A stretch of 64,000 nt of DNA from NCBI GenBank assembly GCA_948099385.1, contig CANUEZ040000116.1:9430001-9494000 (forward strand). Direction: 5' to 3'. The notes beneath the pieces were generated by a model. That model ran no database searches and had not been told where the DNA came from. It worked only from the letters and a program-made list of their open reading frames with translations. Origin of the DNA: Fasciola hepatica (taxonomy: Eukaryota; Platyhelminthes; Trematoda; Plagiorchiida; Fasciolidae). Of the stretch, positions 1 through 11,154 are shown in pieces (the stretch's first letter is position 1; each line of letters starts with the position of its first letter). Both the position numbers and the translations under genes were made by a program.

Positions 1-1090
1 TACCTGCCACGTAATCCGTTGGGCGCCTCTCCTATGGCCTAAGCTGGAAATCAACTATCCATAATGCAGGCCTCCATTATTCTGTTTGTCTCCCCAAAGT
101 CTCCTATTGCGCTTTCCTCTACGTAAGCAGTCACTCATTCATCTGCACCTTTTGACAGTTTAAGTTATGCATTACTTCTGGTAGACTCCCTTGGATGTCC
201 AGCTTACGTACCATCATAAAGCCCACTTTTTTGCAAACCTGTATTCCCACTATGTCAGTCCCGGAGTCACCTCAGACAAACCAATGAATAAACGCCCCTC
301 AGCTGTCACCACTTTCTCCATCGATTTTCCACGATTGAGCATCTACCCCCGATAACACTTCAGAGGCATTTTCTCTAGTCCTTTGATGGGAGTGAACTAC
401 AAATATGCCAGGATATTGACCGTCCAGTTGCTTCCCCAATTCCCCTGTGTCAGATTCCTATCAGCATATCCTGTGGCGAGATCGTCTACATGTTTTGACA
501 GTATCGATTATGCACCACCCCAATATAACTTCATGAGATCTTCGTATATCAACTACTTATTCCACTTTGCTATCAACTTATGTTCACTAGTTAAACCGGA
601 GAATTCTTCATTTGAATAGTATTTCACTCACTTGTTAACTTTCTTCACTCTGCCTCACCACATTCTCGTGGTCGGTTGTCCACCGTACACCCCACTATGA
701 TTGCTTTCTTCGCCACTTCCCGCGGTATACACAGTGCTCATGTTGTGGTAAAGCAGAGTTTCTTTTTCGTACACGCTATTCTTCACCTCAGGGAACACCC
801 AGCAACTCTTCAGTATTACATTCCTGCTATCTACTTGGTCACTGGAATAATGGGTTTCAGTGCGTCCATCATCACCACTAACTTTTCTAGTTATTTGTCA
901 GTGCCTTTTTCGAACGATTTTGCCAGTATGCTCTCTCTCTTGCGACTTTATATCGATAACGTCCCAATTCTCGAGGGTTCTTCTTTCATTCACGCTTTAC
1001 TTGATCAAGTGTCCTGGTCACAAAGCACTCTTCACTCTTTACTGGGCGATATGTCCACGTGACCTTGAAATTCAATTTTGCCGCACCTTC
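1..1090. other. Pyrimidine-rich block without recognised gene
   Basis: The plus strand is dominated by C and T through the whole stretch. Open frames of 78 to 128 codons occur at 383-619 and 676-1062, but they resemble no family and may only reflect the biased composition. The block ends near 1060-1090 with a GACCTTGAAATT-like motif. A related motif (GACCTTCAAATT) closes the pyrimidine-rich block at about 14.27 kb, which suggests the two blocks are diverged copies of one long repeat. Confidence 0.4.
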
Positions 1091-1102
1091 AATAATGTGT
1101 AA

Positions 1103-1254
1103 TGGCGAGGCTGTAAGCGGCCATATCGTTGTTCGAGTAATGTAAGTGTTGGTGCCGTTGATACACTTACTGAGCTTCGGCTCATGGAGTTTTTTCTTCT
1201 CTTGTGCTTTCGTAGATCAAACACGCTCAACCCCCCGGCGGAAGATCACTGCTG
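1103..1254 (-). repeat. R1 tRNA-like short repeat, copy a
   Basis: Read on the minus strand this matches 10508-10655 and 10994-11154 along its length, with substitutions and small gaps. Shared landmarks in order are a CAGTGATCTTCC start, a GAAAG block, the hairpin TGAGCCGAAGCTCA, an A-box-like GCTCAGTAAGTG, and a B-box-like TCGAACAACGATATGG about 45 bases later. A-box to B-box spacing fits a tRNA-derived SINE. No terminal repeats or poly(A) tail are evident. The alternative is a MITE-like repeat. Confidence 0.5.
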
Positions 1255-1900
1255 ATTGCGTGTTACAAATGGTGCCACTGAATCTTCTACACCCTTTTGC
1301 CCTGCATGTACCCAAATGAGTGTTAAATAATTTCTTTTTGGCCTCAAGTGCACCATATGATCACCCAACGAAACAAGCTTTGAGTGTCTTCAAAATAAAC
1401 CACTATTTTCATTGTTTTTATAATAATTGTTTATTTCAGATATTCCCGAGGCATGCTGCAGTGCATGACCAAAGGGTACTGATGTTGGTAGAGTCTAATT
1501 TTTCAGAAGGATAGCTCAAATATGCTCTCACAACAAAGTGTAGGAAGCTGTATTTAGGTTGATACTTTATGACGGCGCCCAGCAAAGTCGGACTAAAGGT
1601 TGGGTGGTCGGTCCGACCGAATTCAAGTGAGTTTAGCTGAAAATATGAAGATATTTACAAATCTCATTAGGAAGTTGCAACATCTAAAGAGTCCGACAGG
1701 GTTTACGGGTATTTTGTTTATCTTTGAAAAAGGGAACCTTCCAAATGAGGCGTAGATAAGCAATGGCCGTTTGAAACGTATGGGAGAGATTTGGATTACA
1801 AATCAGAAGATAAAATAATTTAATATCGAATGTAGGACTGGACAAACCAGTCTGCGAATACTGTCGTACAGCTCGGTGGCGGGATGTTGGCTGAGTCAGT
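1255..1900. other. Non-coding spacer
   Basis: No gene is seen. Base composition changes here from pyrimidine-rich to purine-rich on the plus strand. A short perfect palindrome, TCGGTCCGACCGA, lies near 1610-1622. Confidence 0.4.
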
Positions 1901-1923
1901 TATATACCAAGTAAGCGAAATAT

Positions 1924-1976
1924 ATGGAGATTGATTGCAAGAGTGATGTTGAAAGAAGGGGTCAAAGAGAAACAGA
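1924..1976 (+). repeat. R3 repeat, copy 1
   Basis: This segment (GATTGCAAGAGTGATGTTGA and following) aligns with 5048-5098 with few differences and one small gap. Both copies lie in purine-rich DNA. The similarity fades on each side, so this is the conserved core of an older, longer duplicated element. No coding potential is recognised. Confidence 0.5.
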
Positions 1977-2394
1977 CACACTTTTGGAGAGTCATCTGTT
2001 TTGTGAGGGAAGGATTACGATACTCCAACACAACAGTGGCAGCTGAGGGATAGATCGATGTGGGATGCGTTGCTATGGCACAGCCGGAGGCAACTAGCTT
2101 GCGAAAGAGGGAATAAGTCAATGACAGGTAGATGCTGTCTGCTGACTTTCCCTTTGAAAGGCGGATAGAGGGACACTGAGAAATCTGACGAGGCTGCGAT
2201 CGGATGCCTCTAGGACAATTAACGGGAACAGAACATAATATATATAATAAAATATTGGTATATTTCTAGACTGGGATCGAAACACATGCATCACGCAGAA
2301 TCACGGAGTACAGCCTATCACAACAGCACGAAACATTCACGGATTTCAAAGGTCGGGCTTGTACATCTCAGTAACGGTAAGATAGGACTACCAT

Positions 2395-2790
2395 GCAGTA
2401 CAAGGAGCACTCGACCTTCCTCAGAATGTCCCCCTTTGGGGTCGCTCAATTTTGTTCTCCTAAAATGGCGTTTAATTTACCTCTAGGATGTATGAAAGAC
2501 TCTCGTTGTAGTTAAAGTACCAGGAAACTTTCGTAAACTCCTAGTAATGGTCACTGTTCTCGCCCTAGTCGTACTGCTGAGTGTCCCCTAGAACGTATTC
2601 CCAGGGACGGTCAGCAATGAACCCTGAAAATCACACGATCATGTTACACTTTGAACTGGACCTCACTTTTATTGCTACTTATTGCAGGAAATACGTGTTA
2701 GCACAAGTTGATGATCAGCAGGCATCACAGGAGAACGTGCGATCTGACCTGACCTGACAGTCCCTGAGTGTCCCCTAAAGGGGACACTAG
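2395..2790. repeat. Cluster of GAGTGTCCCC hairpins (11-bp family)
   Basis: Three related hairpins occur within 400 bases. The first, near 2405-2435, pairs GAATGTCCCC with GGGGTCGCTC imperfectly. The second has arms TGCTGAGTGTCCC (2575-2587) and GGGACGGTCAGCA (2604-2616). The third has perfect 9-bp arms AGTGTCCCC and GGGGACACT (2767-2775 and 2780-2788) around TAAA. The core is the same as in the 11-bp arrays at 3441-3542, 20692-20812 and 24165-24230. These are probably remnants of one or more foldback-type elements. Confidence 0.55.
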
Positions 2791-3440
2791 CAAAACTTTC
2801 TGAAAATCAAAGTCGTTTTCCCCCTGAGGCACGTAAATCAACGTCTTCATACTTAAAATAACATTCACTACCCAAAACTCCATTTTGTTATTAAGCTGGC
2901 CATAATTTTACTTGTTATTACTCTCTTGGTATGATGCACCTCGTGGTTCCAGATGCGCATGGGAAACATCACTATTATTATCATCGTTATTATTACCAAC
3001 ATTACTGCTATTGTGCCATAGTTCTCGATAATGTACATAATATTTGAACCATCTTCGCAAATGTTTCTGTTTTTTCATTTCGAATGAAAACGGTGAAAAC
3101 CGGCCGAATATTTCTTTCAGTAAGGATATGTAGACGTATTTACGGTCAATAAAATTGTTTCACGTGAACATATATTTCTCACTCTCGATTCATTCTCTGT
3201 CCTTACTTATGTCCGGGGAAATGTGATCAACTACGAAAGCGCGGCACTAGTATAACTAGTATAACCAGTCCAAGCGCAACAGCAGTATTGGATATACTTA
3301 TACTGAAATATAGATGGGACGTTGACGAATATCTGTAGCTATAAGTAATACTTATGTATGAGTATTATTTAATAATTAAGAATATAACTAGAAGAAGCTC
3401 CACGAGCTTTTTCCGGGTTCCTCGCTGGCTGTCCCCCGGG

Positions 3441-3542
3441 TGCCCCTTTCCTCGTTCCATTAGGGGTCACTCAGAGGTACGGTCACAGGAACACTCAGGG
3501 GACACTCAGGTGACAGTCAAGGGGACATTCAAGCTGCTTGGG
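3441..3542 (-). repeat. 11/12-bp tandem array with hairpin centre
   Basis: The plus strand carries units of the form GGGACACTCAGG. The ACA/ACG/TCA core falls at 3467, 3479, 3491, 3502, 3513 and 3525, a period of 11 to 12. The left edge has an inverted partner (GTGCCCCT at 3441-3448 against AGGGGTCAC at 3462-3470), forming a hairpin centre. The right edge reads CCCAAGCAGC on the minus strand, the same decamer that opens the array at 20692. The shared edge implies a defined element rather than a random microsatellite. Confidence 0.65.
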
Positions 3543-5047
3543 TAAACAGCGTTTAAATTAACCAAAGTGGAAACGGTTAACGCGGGAGGTGATAAGCGGT
3601 CTTGGTTTAGGGAGCGGAGCCTAGTGGAGACTATGCCAAGTGCAAAGCAGCTAGATGAGGAGTTATGGAAGTATGGGGAAGATATGGTATATGACAGAGT
3701 GGTTTAAACAGTGGTTCATCGACAGATCAAAGATAAATCGGGACGTATAGAAAGGACTACAATGAAGCACCGGCTGGTTGCCAAGACGATCGATGTCGAA
3801 AGACCGGGGGAAGATTTCCATCAGTGAGTATCCGTACACGGTGGAGAGCAAAGCCAAAGCCAGATCACCAGTCAGCAATGTCAGCGGCGTATTGAGCGGC
3901 ATTTCACCGATATGATTTGGACAAATCCCTCGGCCAGTGGAAGGTGGTATGGAAACCTAGAATTGTTCATTTTTTAGGTATTTCCATTGCGATATGGAGA
4001 GAATGACACCACATTTGAAAGTGGGCATGGAGAGGAGTGCTTCACGAGGAATTTAACGCCTTGTCGAAGCAGCATGAATGATGGTTGGACTCTTGGCTGT
4101 GGACCTCAAAAAGAGTTCATTGAGGAGGCAGTCAGCTGGAATGTGAAGATGGAGCAGATACGCCAATGCAAAGATGAAAAGGTGGAATGTGAGTAGGCAA
4201 GCCCCGTGGCAGTGGTTTGCAAAGGACCGGACCCGAGGAGATAACCGATATTGTTGGCTGTAAGGACAAACGTTTCTGTATAAACAACAAAAGAATATAG
4301 AGAAAGGGTTAGGCCGGCACCGAGTGACTGGTATTTTATTTCATAGAATTCATGTTTGCCACTGACGGTGGGTCACGAAGTAAGGCCCGATCATGTTCGG
4401 GCCCACCAGACGCGACTGGATGTTCATGAGGAAAATGATTGGGTAGCAAGCAAAAGTGGACTAAGACTGCTTTGGTTGGCAAGATGGGGAAAGTAGGTTG
4501 AAAAGGCAAAGACGATGGTAGGAGTTCGGTCATGAATTTGGAACCACAAGGGCCGGTTTGAAGCTATACTAGAAGTAACTTTTTGGGCCGGTGTGTGATG
4601 TCGTTTGATGCCGGGTATCTCCCCTTGCTGTCCAGCAAAACCGTTAAGGCGGCTTTTAACCCGGGTAACACCATGGTAATCGCAGTGGCGTGCGACGCAA
4701 GAGGCTCCGCTCAGCATTGGCCGGCAGGAGTTAAAGTCTGAACCGTGGCCGTCCAGCGTGGAAAGTAGTCTAGTCCGATCAGTCTGGTTCATTTAGTCCG
4801 TGCGGTAATCCCATAGTAGAGCTCAGTGGACCAATGGCTACCCAAGTGACCGACATGATCAGAAAGGAGACCGGGGATATGGCAGTCTGGAGGATGTTCT
4901 ATCTGGGGGTTATGAATAAAGTGTTATTAGAAGTCCATCGATTACAGCTTTAGGTTACGGCAAAAATAAATCGGTCTACTAATAGGGTGTTACGATGCCG
5001 TCGCCAGGTATTAGCTCAAGTATTGATAAACCAAACACAAGCACATG
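3543..5047. other. Purine-rich non-coding block
   Basis: No gene is recognised. The plus strand is purine-rich. A small hairpin with 7-bp perfect arms (GGCCCGA and TCGGGCC) occupies 4384-4403. Frames on either strand lack splice-site support. Confidence 0.4.
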
Positions 5048-5098
5048 TAGAGAGTGATTGCTAGAGTGATGATGAAAGAAGTGGCCACAGAGGAACAG
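5048..5098 (+). repeat. R3 repeat, copy 2
   Basis: Partner of the copy at 1924-1976, in the same orientation, about 3.1 kb downstream. The shared core is GTGATTGCTAGAGTGATGATGA. Surrounding bases also show loose similarity, which suggests the purine-rich blocks holding the copies descend from one larger repeat. Confidence 0.5.
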
Positions 5099-5391
5099 GT
5101 GAGCGCTGAACAGGCTGTTGACTTTATAGGAGGTGTGTCATAGTGCATCAAAACTCAGCTTGACAGGTGCCTCTCGAATGTGCAAATGTGGAGGGAACAT
5201 GAAGCCTCTGAAGATAAAGATGAGGCAAAGCAACAGACCCTTGTGGGCTAACGGTTGAACCGATAAAAGGAGCAGACAATCAGAAAGTCAATGACCCTTG
5301 GAGTACTGACGATAAAAATATTTTCCGGTGAGATATTGTGAAGTATCAGAAGTGAAGGTCAGGAACAAATGTGTCAAAGTTTGAATGCGTC

Positions 5392-5530
5392 GATAGAAGA
5401 GGTGACTTTGGCCGGTTGACATCCGGCGTGCAGGAAGTCTGCATCAAAGTACGGGTGCAGCTAGGTTGGCGGATTTCACCTCCTGTCACTCAATGGGTTT
5501 TTAGGTTAGGTGTGCGACGCGAGGTCAGCC
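5392..5530 (+). repeat. R2 repeat, copy a (partial)
   Basis: Contains TTTGGCCGGTTGACATCCGG, a GTGCAGGAAGTCTGC stretch and GATTTCACCTCCTGTCAC, in the same order as R2 copies at 7270-7740 (minus) and 12270-12860 (plus). Only the central part of the family is recognisable here. The upstream third seen in the other two copies is absent or too diverged. The function is unknown. Confidence 0.5.
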
Positions 5531-7269
5531 TGACCCATTAGTACTTTTTGTATACTGAAAAATCACCGTTTCATGCCCGTATGGCTGCTGCAATGATTTC
5601 GTTTGCGCTGTCATTTCTAATCATCACTGGTTTCCCATCTGGCATGACGTCATTGTCACCGTTACGACTCCGATTTTGGGAGTGGTAAGTTTTGAACTTT
5701 ATTTATGAAATTATTAGTGAATGTCTCTCACCTCTTGCCAGCACTATTTTCCCTGACGTAGAGTGACGGACTGTATAAAACCTTCAATCGTTTTAGCATT
5801 TTTTCTAACACTTTTTTCCCGTGGGATTCGAGCCCGACTAATTACCAGTCCAGTCCGTAATAATGTCCACTCGCCATGACCAACCTTGCCGCTACTCTTC
5901 GTAAACTCATTCGTTTTCTCTTTAAGTGCTTCTGCCCACTTTTGTATCAAAATGGCTGTCACGGCTTCCCGATCTTGGGGATCTACACGCGTAAGAACTA
6001 ACTGCGTTACGTCACCGGTCCGATCTAAATCGATTCACGAAGCAAAAAGTATCAATTGAACGAGAGTTGATAAATCGCGCTTGTCACAAATTGTGTGGTA
6101 TCCATTACTATCACTCAGAAATCGGAAAAACGTACTAAATTCCACTTGAAAAGGCTCCGTCTCAGATGAGCCGCGAAGAATAACCTTCCGAGATGGCTGA
6201 AAGAATGCTAACAACCACGCCATAAACCAATGGGAAATAATGAGGCGATCGACATCGTGCTCAAAGGAACGAAAACGAAGATCATGATGGCCGACTTACA
6301 CCGGAGTTTGGAGAGTAGAAAATTCAAACGAGAACAAGGATAAAGAAATGATTTTAAGAGTCACCCACGATGGACGTCTTTCAGACAACTAATGCCAAAA
6401 AAGATCGGCTATTATGGGCTTCAGCAGCTTTAGGAATAGCGGAACTACTTCCGCTGTGAAATGTCTTCCCGTAATCCTTCAGCAGTCAGCGATATAACTG
6501 GTGTTTATCAGTAACCTACATCATTCCATTTTTTTCCTTAGCACTGTGAAATTCGACTGCTTTATCCTGATCATACAAAGCATCCTTTCCTCCCCACATC
6601 TGCATACAGCAAGTATTTTTATCCAGCAACTACTCTCAGTAGCTATGGCATGATACCTTTGAATGCCAGTTGGCTCTGTATTTTCCGTGGCTACGCATCT
6701 CAAATGGCTTAATGCCCGGCTACGGTTTTCCTGCTGGCGTATCATCACCTACCTATTACAAAGTTATTAGTTTGCAGGTAGCCCCCCACTTCTGCTCCGG
6801 TAACCTGGAAACGAAAACTGGGTGATGCATCGATGTCAAATGCGTAGCTACTATGTGAATGGTTTCTGTGGGTTGTTCAAATATAGGCAGAAAATATTGT
6901 ATTACAAGATGACGGTTTTGCAAAGCTATAGCCCTATTTGGCCGAACAATTGAAGTGATGGAGGCAGCAAAAAGTTACCAAATCATTGACTGTAGAGATA
7001 CTCTGAATAAGGATATTTTTGTTTGTAGATTGTAGCAGGAAACTAAAAAGCAACAAAAAATATGTGAATAATTGAATACATCGGTAAAAGCGATGAAGGC
7101 TGTGAGTTTTATCCTGGGCAGTGGCTGTATTCACGGATGGGATTGGTGAGTGATTTGGCACGAAGCCATGAGAGGATGGACCATGAATGACGGGCCTGAA
7201 TTAAAGGCGGAGTTTTGAATGTGTTATTATTATTCACAGAGGAAAGTAACTTTTGCCGGGCTAAAAAAC
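5531..7269. other. Non-coding stretch
   Basis: No gene, RNA or repeat could be recognised. Several short minus-strand frames exist at 5744-6748, but none resembles a known protein and none is flanked by convincing splice sites. Confidence 0.4.
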
Positions 7270-7740
7270 GATAATTTATGATGTTGGAAGCAAGCTCGGT
7301 GGAAAACCGACGGAAATTGAAGGGACCAGCTGAAAATTCGCGGAAGTAGAGGTATATAGGGATTTTCTAATCCCCAGCCGGTGTTGGTGGGTAAGACTGA
7401 CAGCGGGCTGCAAAACTAGCCTTAAGACCCATTTTGGTGACAGGATGTGAGATCCACCAACCAAGCTGCTCCTGCACCTTGATGCGGACTTTCTGAGCGC
7501 CCGATGTGCACCAGCCAAAGTGGCAAATCTGACAGCACCGTGCACCGGCGGGATTATCACGAGTGATATTGACGAGATCACACCGCCGTTGAAGTCGGGT
7601 AGTCCAGGAGCTTGCGACCAGGGAGATAGATATCCTGGACAGCAAGGGCAAAAAAAAGCAGTGGGATGACGAGCAGAAGTAGAATCGCCAGCTGGAGGTT
7701 TAAACCAGAATTTTGGCCGATATTGTCTGCGGGTCATGGC
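7270..7740 (-). repeat. R2 repeat, copy b
   Basis: Minus-strand reading matches copy c (12270-12860, plus). Shared blocks in order are CAGCTGGCGATTCTAC near the start, CTGGACTACCCGAC, GGTGCTGTCAGATTTG, GCTGGTGCACATCGGGCG, GATCTCACATCCTGTCACC, and CAGTCTTACCCACCAAC. A 155-codon frame spans the copy, and the corresponding frame in copy c is partly similar at peptide level (a GAHxA motif). The repeat may therefore derive from a once-coding element, but no domain could be identified. Confidence 0.55.
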
Positions 7741-8789
7741 CAATCATCAAAGGAAAAGATATGCATCAGTGGGTGTCTGAAGAAATAAAAGTAAGGAAGT
7801 GCAGCCTGGGAAGCCCCCAGCTGAAGATGAGCGGTCAATGGTAAAAGTAACATCCATTTATTTGAACACTAGAACGGTTTTGAAATGAATAAAAAACCAC
7901 AAGCTATTGGAAGTTTGCAGGAAATCAAAAATATTAAAGAGACTTGAGAAAGGATAACCGCAATTTGGAAGGGAATGGTGGCCACCGAAATGAGGGTCTG
8001 GACTGAAATGCCAGGGAGAATAATAAAATAGGGGTGGGGCCACTTTGGGTTGAAGCAAATTTAATATGATGAAAATAGATAAGATATGTAAAAGCACGTG
8101 AATTGCGGGGAATTCATTTCGGGCAAAGTCAGGGATAATTATTATATGGGATACTAATATGCTAGCGATGGAGAAGCAAATGGAGGGATATGGTAAAAGC
8201 CTTCCTTAGGGGGGTTGCAGATGTCGTTGATACATTTTGAGCCCTCGGTTGGAGTAGTTGCAGGGAGAAGGGATGAAATCCAACTGTCAAATAATCTACC
8301 GGTTGTTAAATAAATAGTGAAAAAGAGTTCGCTCGATCATCGCCTAACTGTTCAACGGGGAGGCAGACAAATTGTGGACCATACTATCAAACTGTCCTGG
8401 TTTATTAACGACACATCTTGTCTCCCCCCTTCCAAACCAGTACGGTCAGCTACGATTCTGCTCGATTAAAGCTCTAAAGCTCCTACAACTGTGCACTGTT
8501 TCACAGGTAACGGTGTGGTTCTTTTTCAACGAGAGGCCGGAAGGGAATAGAAAGAGCGCATATGTGTGTCCTTCTTAGTCTGCTGCAGTGACATGGGCAG
8601 GGAGCCATACCCGTGGCTTGAAGAATAGTTAATTTTGATATGGCCGTGAGTAGGTTTACAGGCATGATAGAAGGCGGCATTTTCTGCATTCTGCACCCGT
8701 TGCAGAGATTCAGACTCTGCTGAGCCAAGAGACTGACTGGCCCGAATTAGGTTAAGGGACTAGTGGGCGCCGTGGGCTAAAAAATGTAG
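7741..8789. other. Purine-rich non-coding block
   Basis: No recognised gene. The plus strand is G/A-rich with several G-runs (for example around 8030). The next supported feature is the exon-like segment starting at 8790. Confidence 0.4.
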
Positions 8790-9116
8790 GCCATTTATGT
8801 AAAATACGACAGCGGGCTATCAGTTGACGCTATCCGAGCGGACATGTTTGCCGAATTATTTTCCACGCCGCCGGCTCTTTCATCAGCTTTCTCAGACAGT
8901 GCGGTCCCATTTGTGGTATGTTTATATTCAATCACTGGGGCTTCGGAGATAAGGTGGAGCGAGAAACCAGAGTTTGAGGCTGATTGTTCGATGACGGCGT
9001 ACAACAGCCCGAGGTTATTGGCCGGTGCTCGCACTGAAGAAGGATTTTTGCAACATTCAGACCCAAAAATAATGAAGTGCGTCAAGTCAAGTACACAGAA
9101 ATACGGAAATTTTATG
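8790..9116 (+). CDS. Exon-like segment of unknown protein
   Basis: This is the best coding candidate in the left half. It stays open for exactly 109 codons from a TAG acceptor (8787-8789) to a strong donor, ATG|GTAAGT (GT at 9117). It therefore begins and ends in phase 0. An in-frame ATG lies at 8844, so it could also be a first coding exon. The peptide has a hydrophobic stretch (AVPFVVCLY) near residues 40-50, two acidic patches and three cysteines, and low-complexity bias is absent. The weak point is the acceptor, whose upstream tract is A-rich. The opposite strand is also open for much of the length. No family could be named. A plausible next exon starts at 9263 in matching phase. Confidence 0.4.
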
Positions 9117-9262
9117 GTAAGTAATGCGGTAATCAAATAATAAACAAAAATAAATGAAGAATTTCCAAATCATACTAGACTGTGCTCGTTCCAAGGCTGA
9201 TCGTGGGTGTGGGACAGAATTATGATAATAAGATTACTGTTATATTTCTGGAATGGTTATAG

Positions 9263-9349
9263 AAGCATACATACGTGCACATTCAACGGGTAAAACCCTA
9301 TTCAGAAATCAGGAAACTTGCATTTCTCCAAAAAGGCATAACATATTGA
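9263..9349 (+). CDS. Possible following exon, unknown protein
   Basis: After the acceptor TTATAG ending at 9262, a phase-0 frame stays open for 28 codons to a TGA at 9347-9349, matching the phase-0 donor at 9116. The peptide is basic and hydrophilic (HIQRVKPYSEIRKL). A GTAAAA donor inside (CGG|GTAAAA at about 9291) could end the exon earlier. A second frame (9265-9483) is also open for 73 codons, so the reading frame is not settled. Confidence 0.25.
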   Translation, partial: KHTYVHIQRVKPYSEIRKLAFLQKGITY

Positions 9350-9483
9350 TGGTTACGTGGAAGTCGAGTCAGGATGCAATAAAACGAATGAGGTTTGCGG
9401 GCTATTTGCAACTCGCGATCAAGCTACGGCAAAGAAAAAGTGGAAAATACAAAAACGAAACGGCGGAGAAGACTGCTAACTGA

Positions 9484-10507
9484 ATGCTGAGGAAAATGAA
9501 AACTGGCAAGCTCCAAGGACCAAAAACGATTGGAAGTTGGCGTGAGACCAACGTGAGTAAATTACATGCGGCGGACAGGTTAAAGGATGCGACCAGCCAG
9601 AGGCCGAAAATAAATGAAGGAGCCTGAAATATCGGCGAGCATCAGGAATGCCGGTGGAAAGATCTGGGTGAAGGAATTGCAAGTGTCAGGTGGGAGAAAT
9701 GGAGGAACGAAATACTCAGGGAGTGTGGCACTTCCGTGGCGAAAATGGTGGAGATGAAAACCAAGTCGTCGTCGATGAAATATGTGATGGTAATGATAGA
9801 ATTTGTGATGAATGATTATGTCATACTGGAGGGTCAGGATATGCCTCTGGAAGATGGGTTGGAACTTATTTGTCTCAAATGGAGGTGCCAGTATTCAGGG
9901 ATGAAATAGCCGAGGCAAAAGATGGCCGACTCCGAGGGCGAAAACTAAAGGGAACAGACATATGCGGCTGGTAGTGTCAGTAGTCTATGAGAGAGATACT
10001 GCTCTGAGACGATAATAAACTATGGAGAACCGAAGTAACTGAACAGATTGTGAAGATTCGGAAAATAGAAGCATTTAAACTAGGAGTGAAAGTGAAGAAA
10101 AGTAGCCCCTCCTAATGGAACTAACAGAATTAAGTGGACATTCTTCGTTCGCAGTCTGCTACTACGGGTCAGCGGCCGTTAGGTGACTTGTCATTTCGTT
10201 TTCCAAAATAAAGCTGGTTGGCCACGCGGTCTCTGATAATGGTCCTGGTGTATTCAACCCAAAGGCCGATGAGTATCGCTAAGGCGAGATATTTCTGTAA
10301 CTGCCACAAGGCAGCTCAGACGACTTATGTGGAGTTTGCCCACTGAAAAGTGAAGGGGCTTCACAAGTATCCCAAAATGGGTTTCGGGCCAATTAGCCCT
10401 GGAATATCTTGCGTTAACAATTTGTTAAAACAACGGCAATCTCACCATGGCGTAGAGCTGTTCACCACGTTGAAGATCAGGAGCGATCATCAATGAACCG
10501 TACAATG
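9484..10507. other. Purine-rich non-coding block
   Basis: No recognised gene. The plus strand is G/A-rich with repeated GATG-like words (about 9760-9840). It may belong to the same long diverged repeat as the other purine-rich blocks. Confidence 0.35.
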
Positions 10508-10655
10508 ACCAGTGGTCTTCCCGCGGGGGCTGCGCGTGTAAAATCCGCGAAAGTCCAGAATGAAGAGAAGCTCCATGAGCTGGGGCTCAGTATATGTATC
10601 GGTAGGCACCAAAGCCTACTTTGGTCGAACAACAATAAGGGAGATCACAACTCAC
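10508..10655 (+). repeat. R1 tRNA-like short repeat, copy b
   Basis: Begins ACCAGTGGTCTTCC and continues through a GAAAGTC block and the hairpin TGAGCTGGGGCTCA to an A-box-like GGCTCAGTATATG. An anticodon-arm-like hairpin follows with perfect 6-bp arms (GTAGGC and GCCTAC around ACCAAA), and then a B-box-like GGTCGAACAACAATAAGG. The order and spacing match a tRNA fold. It is in the same orientation as copy c, about 490 bases upstream of it. Confidence 0.55.
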
Positions 10656-10993
10656 ATTTACACTGGTCACCCTCGATGAAATAACTCTGTCCGCAGTGTT
10701 GCTTACTCCTCTATCAAACCACTGCGGTACTCAATTATTTGGGAGCGTACACTGAGCAGGTCACCTTACAGGACCTCTGCCGAACACCCGAGTGCCTCGA
10801 TAGGGTGTACTAATAGGGCCTTCTTTTCTATTGCTTCGGGCAGGCCAATTCTTGGGGCCTCCATTGGGCCACGTCAAAACCGCGTCACAATTCGAAAAAT
10901 ACAATTAACTCTACAGCCAATATCAGGTCAACCACCAAGGTCTCCAATGCCTTTCGGTCTCGGGCCACTGGGCCAAAACTGGAACATACTAGA
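10656..10993. other. Spacer between R1 copies
   Basis: No gene is recognised. It separates two R1 copies of the same orientation and shows no obvious similarity to either. Confidence 0.4.
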
Positions 10994-11154
10994 ACCAGTG
11001 ATCTTCCGAGGGTGGTTGCACGTGTTTGGTCTGCGAAAGTTCAAAGGGAAGAAAAACCGCATGAGCCGAGGCTCAGTAGTTGTATCAACTGGAGTCAAGA
11101 ATTACAACGGTCGAACAACAATATGGCAGGGTACAGCCCTATCATTACAACCAC
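10994..11154 (+). repeat. R1 tRNA-like short repeat, copy c
   Basis: Starts ACCAGTGATCTTCCGAGG and carries GCGAAAGTTCAAAGGGAAG. It then has the perfect hairpin TGAGCCGAGGCTCA, the A-box-like GGCTCAGTAGTTG, and the B-box-like GGTCGAACAACAATATGGC. It is closer to copy a than to copy b in the central part (GTATCAAC is shared). Confidence 0.55.
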
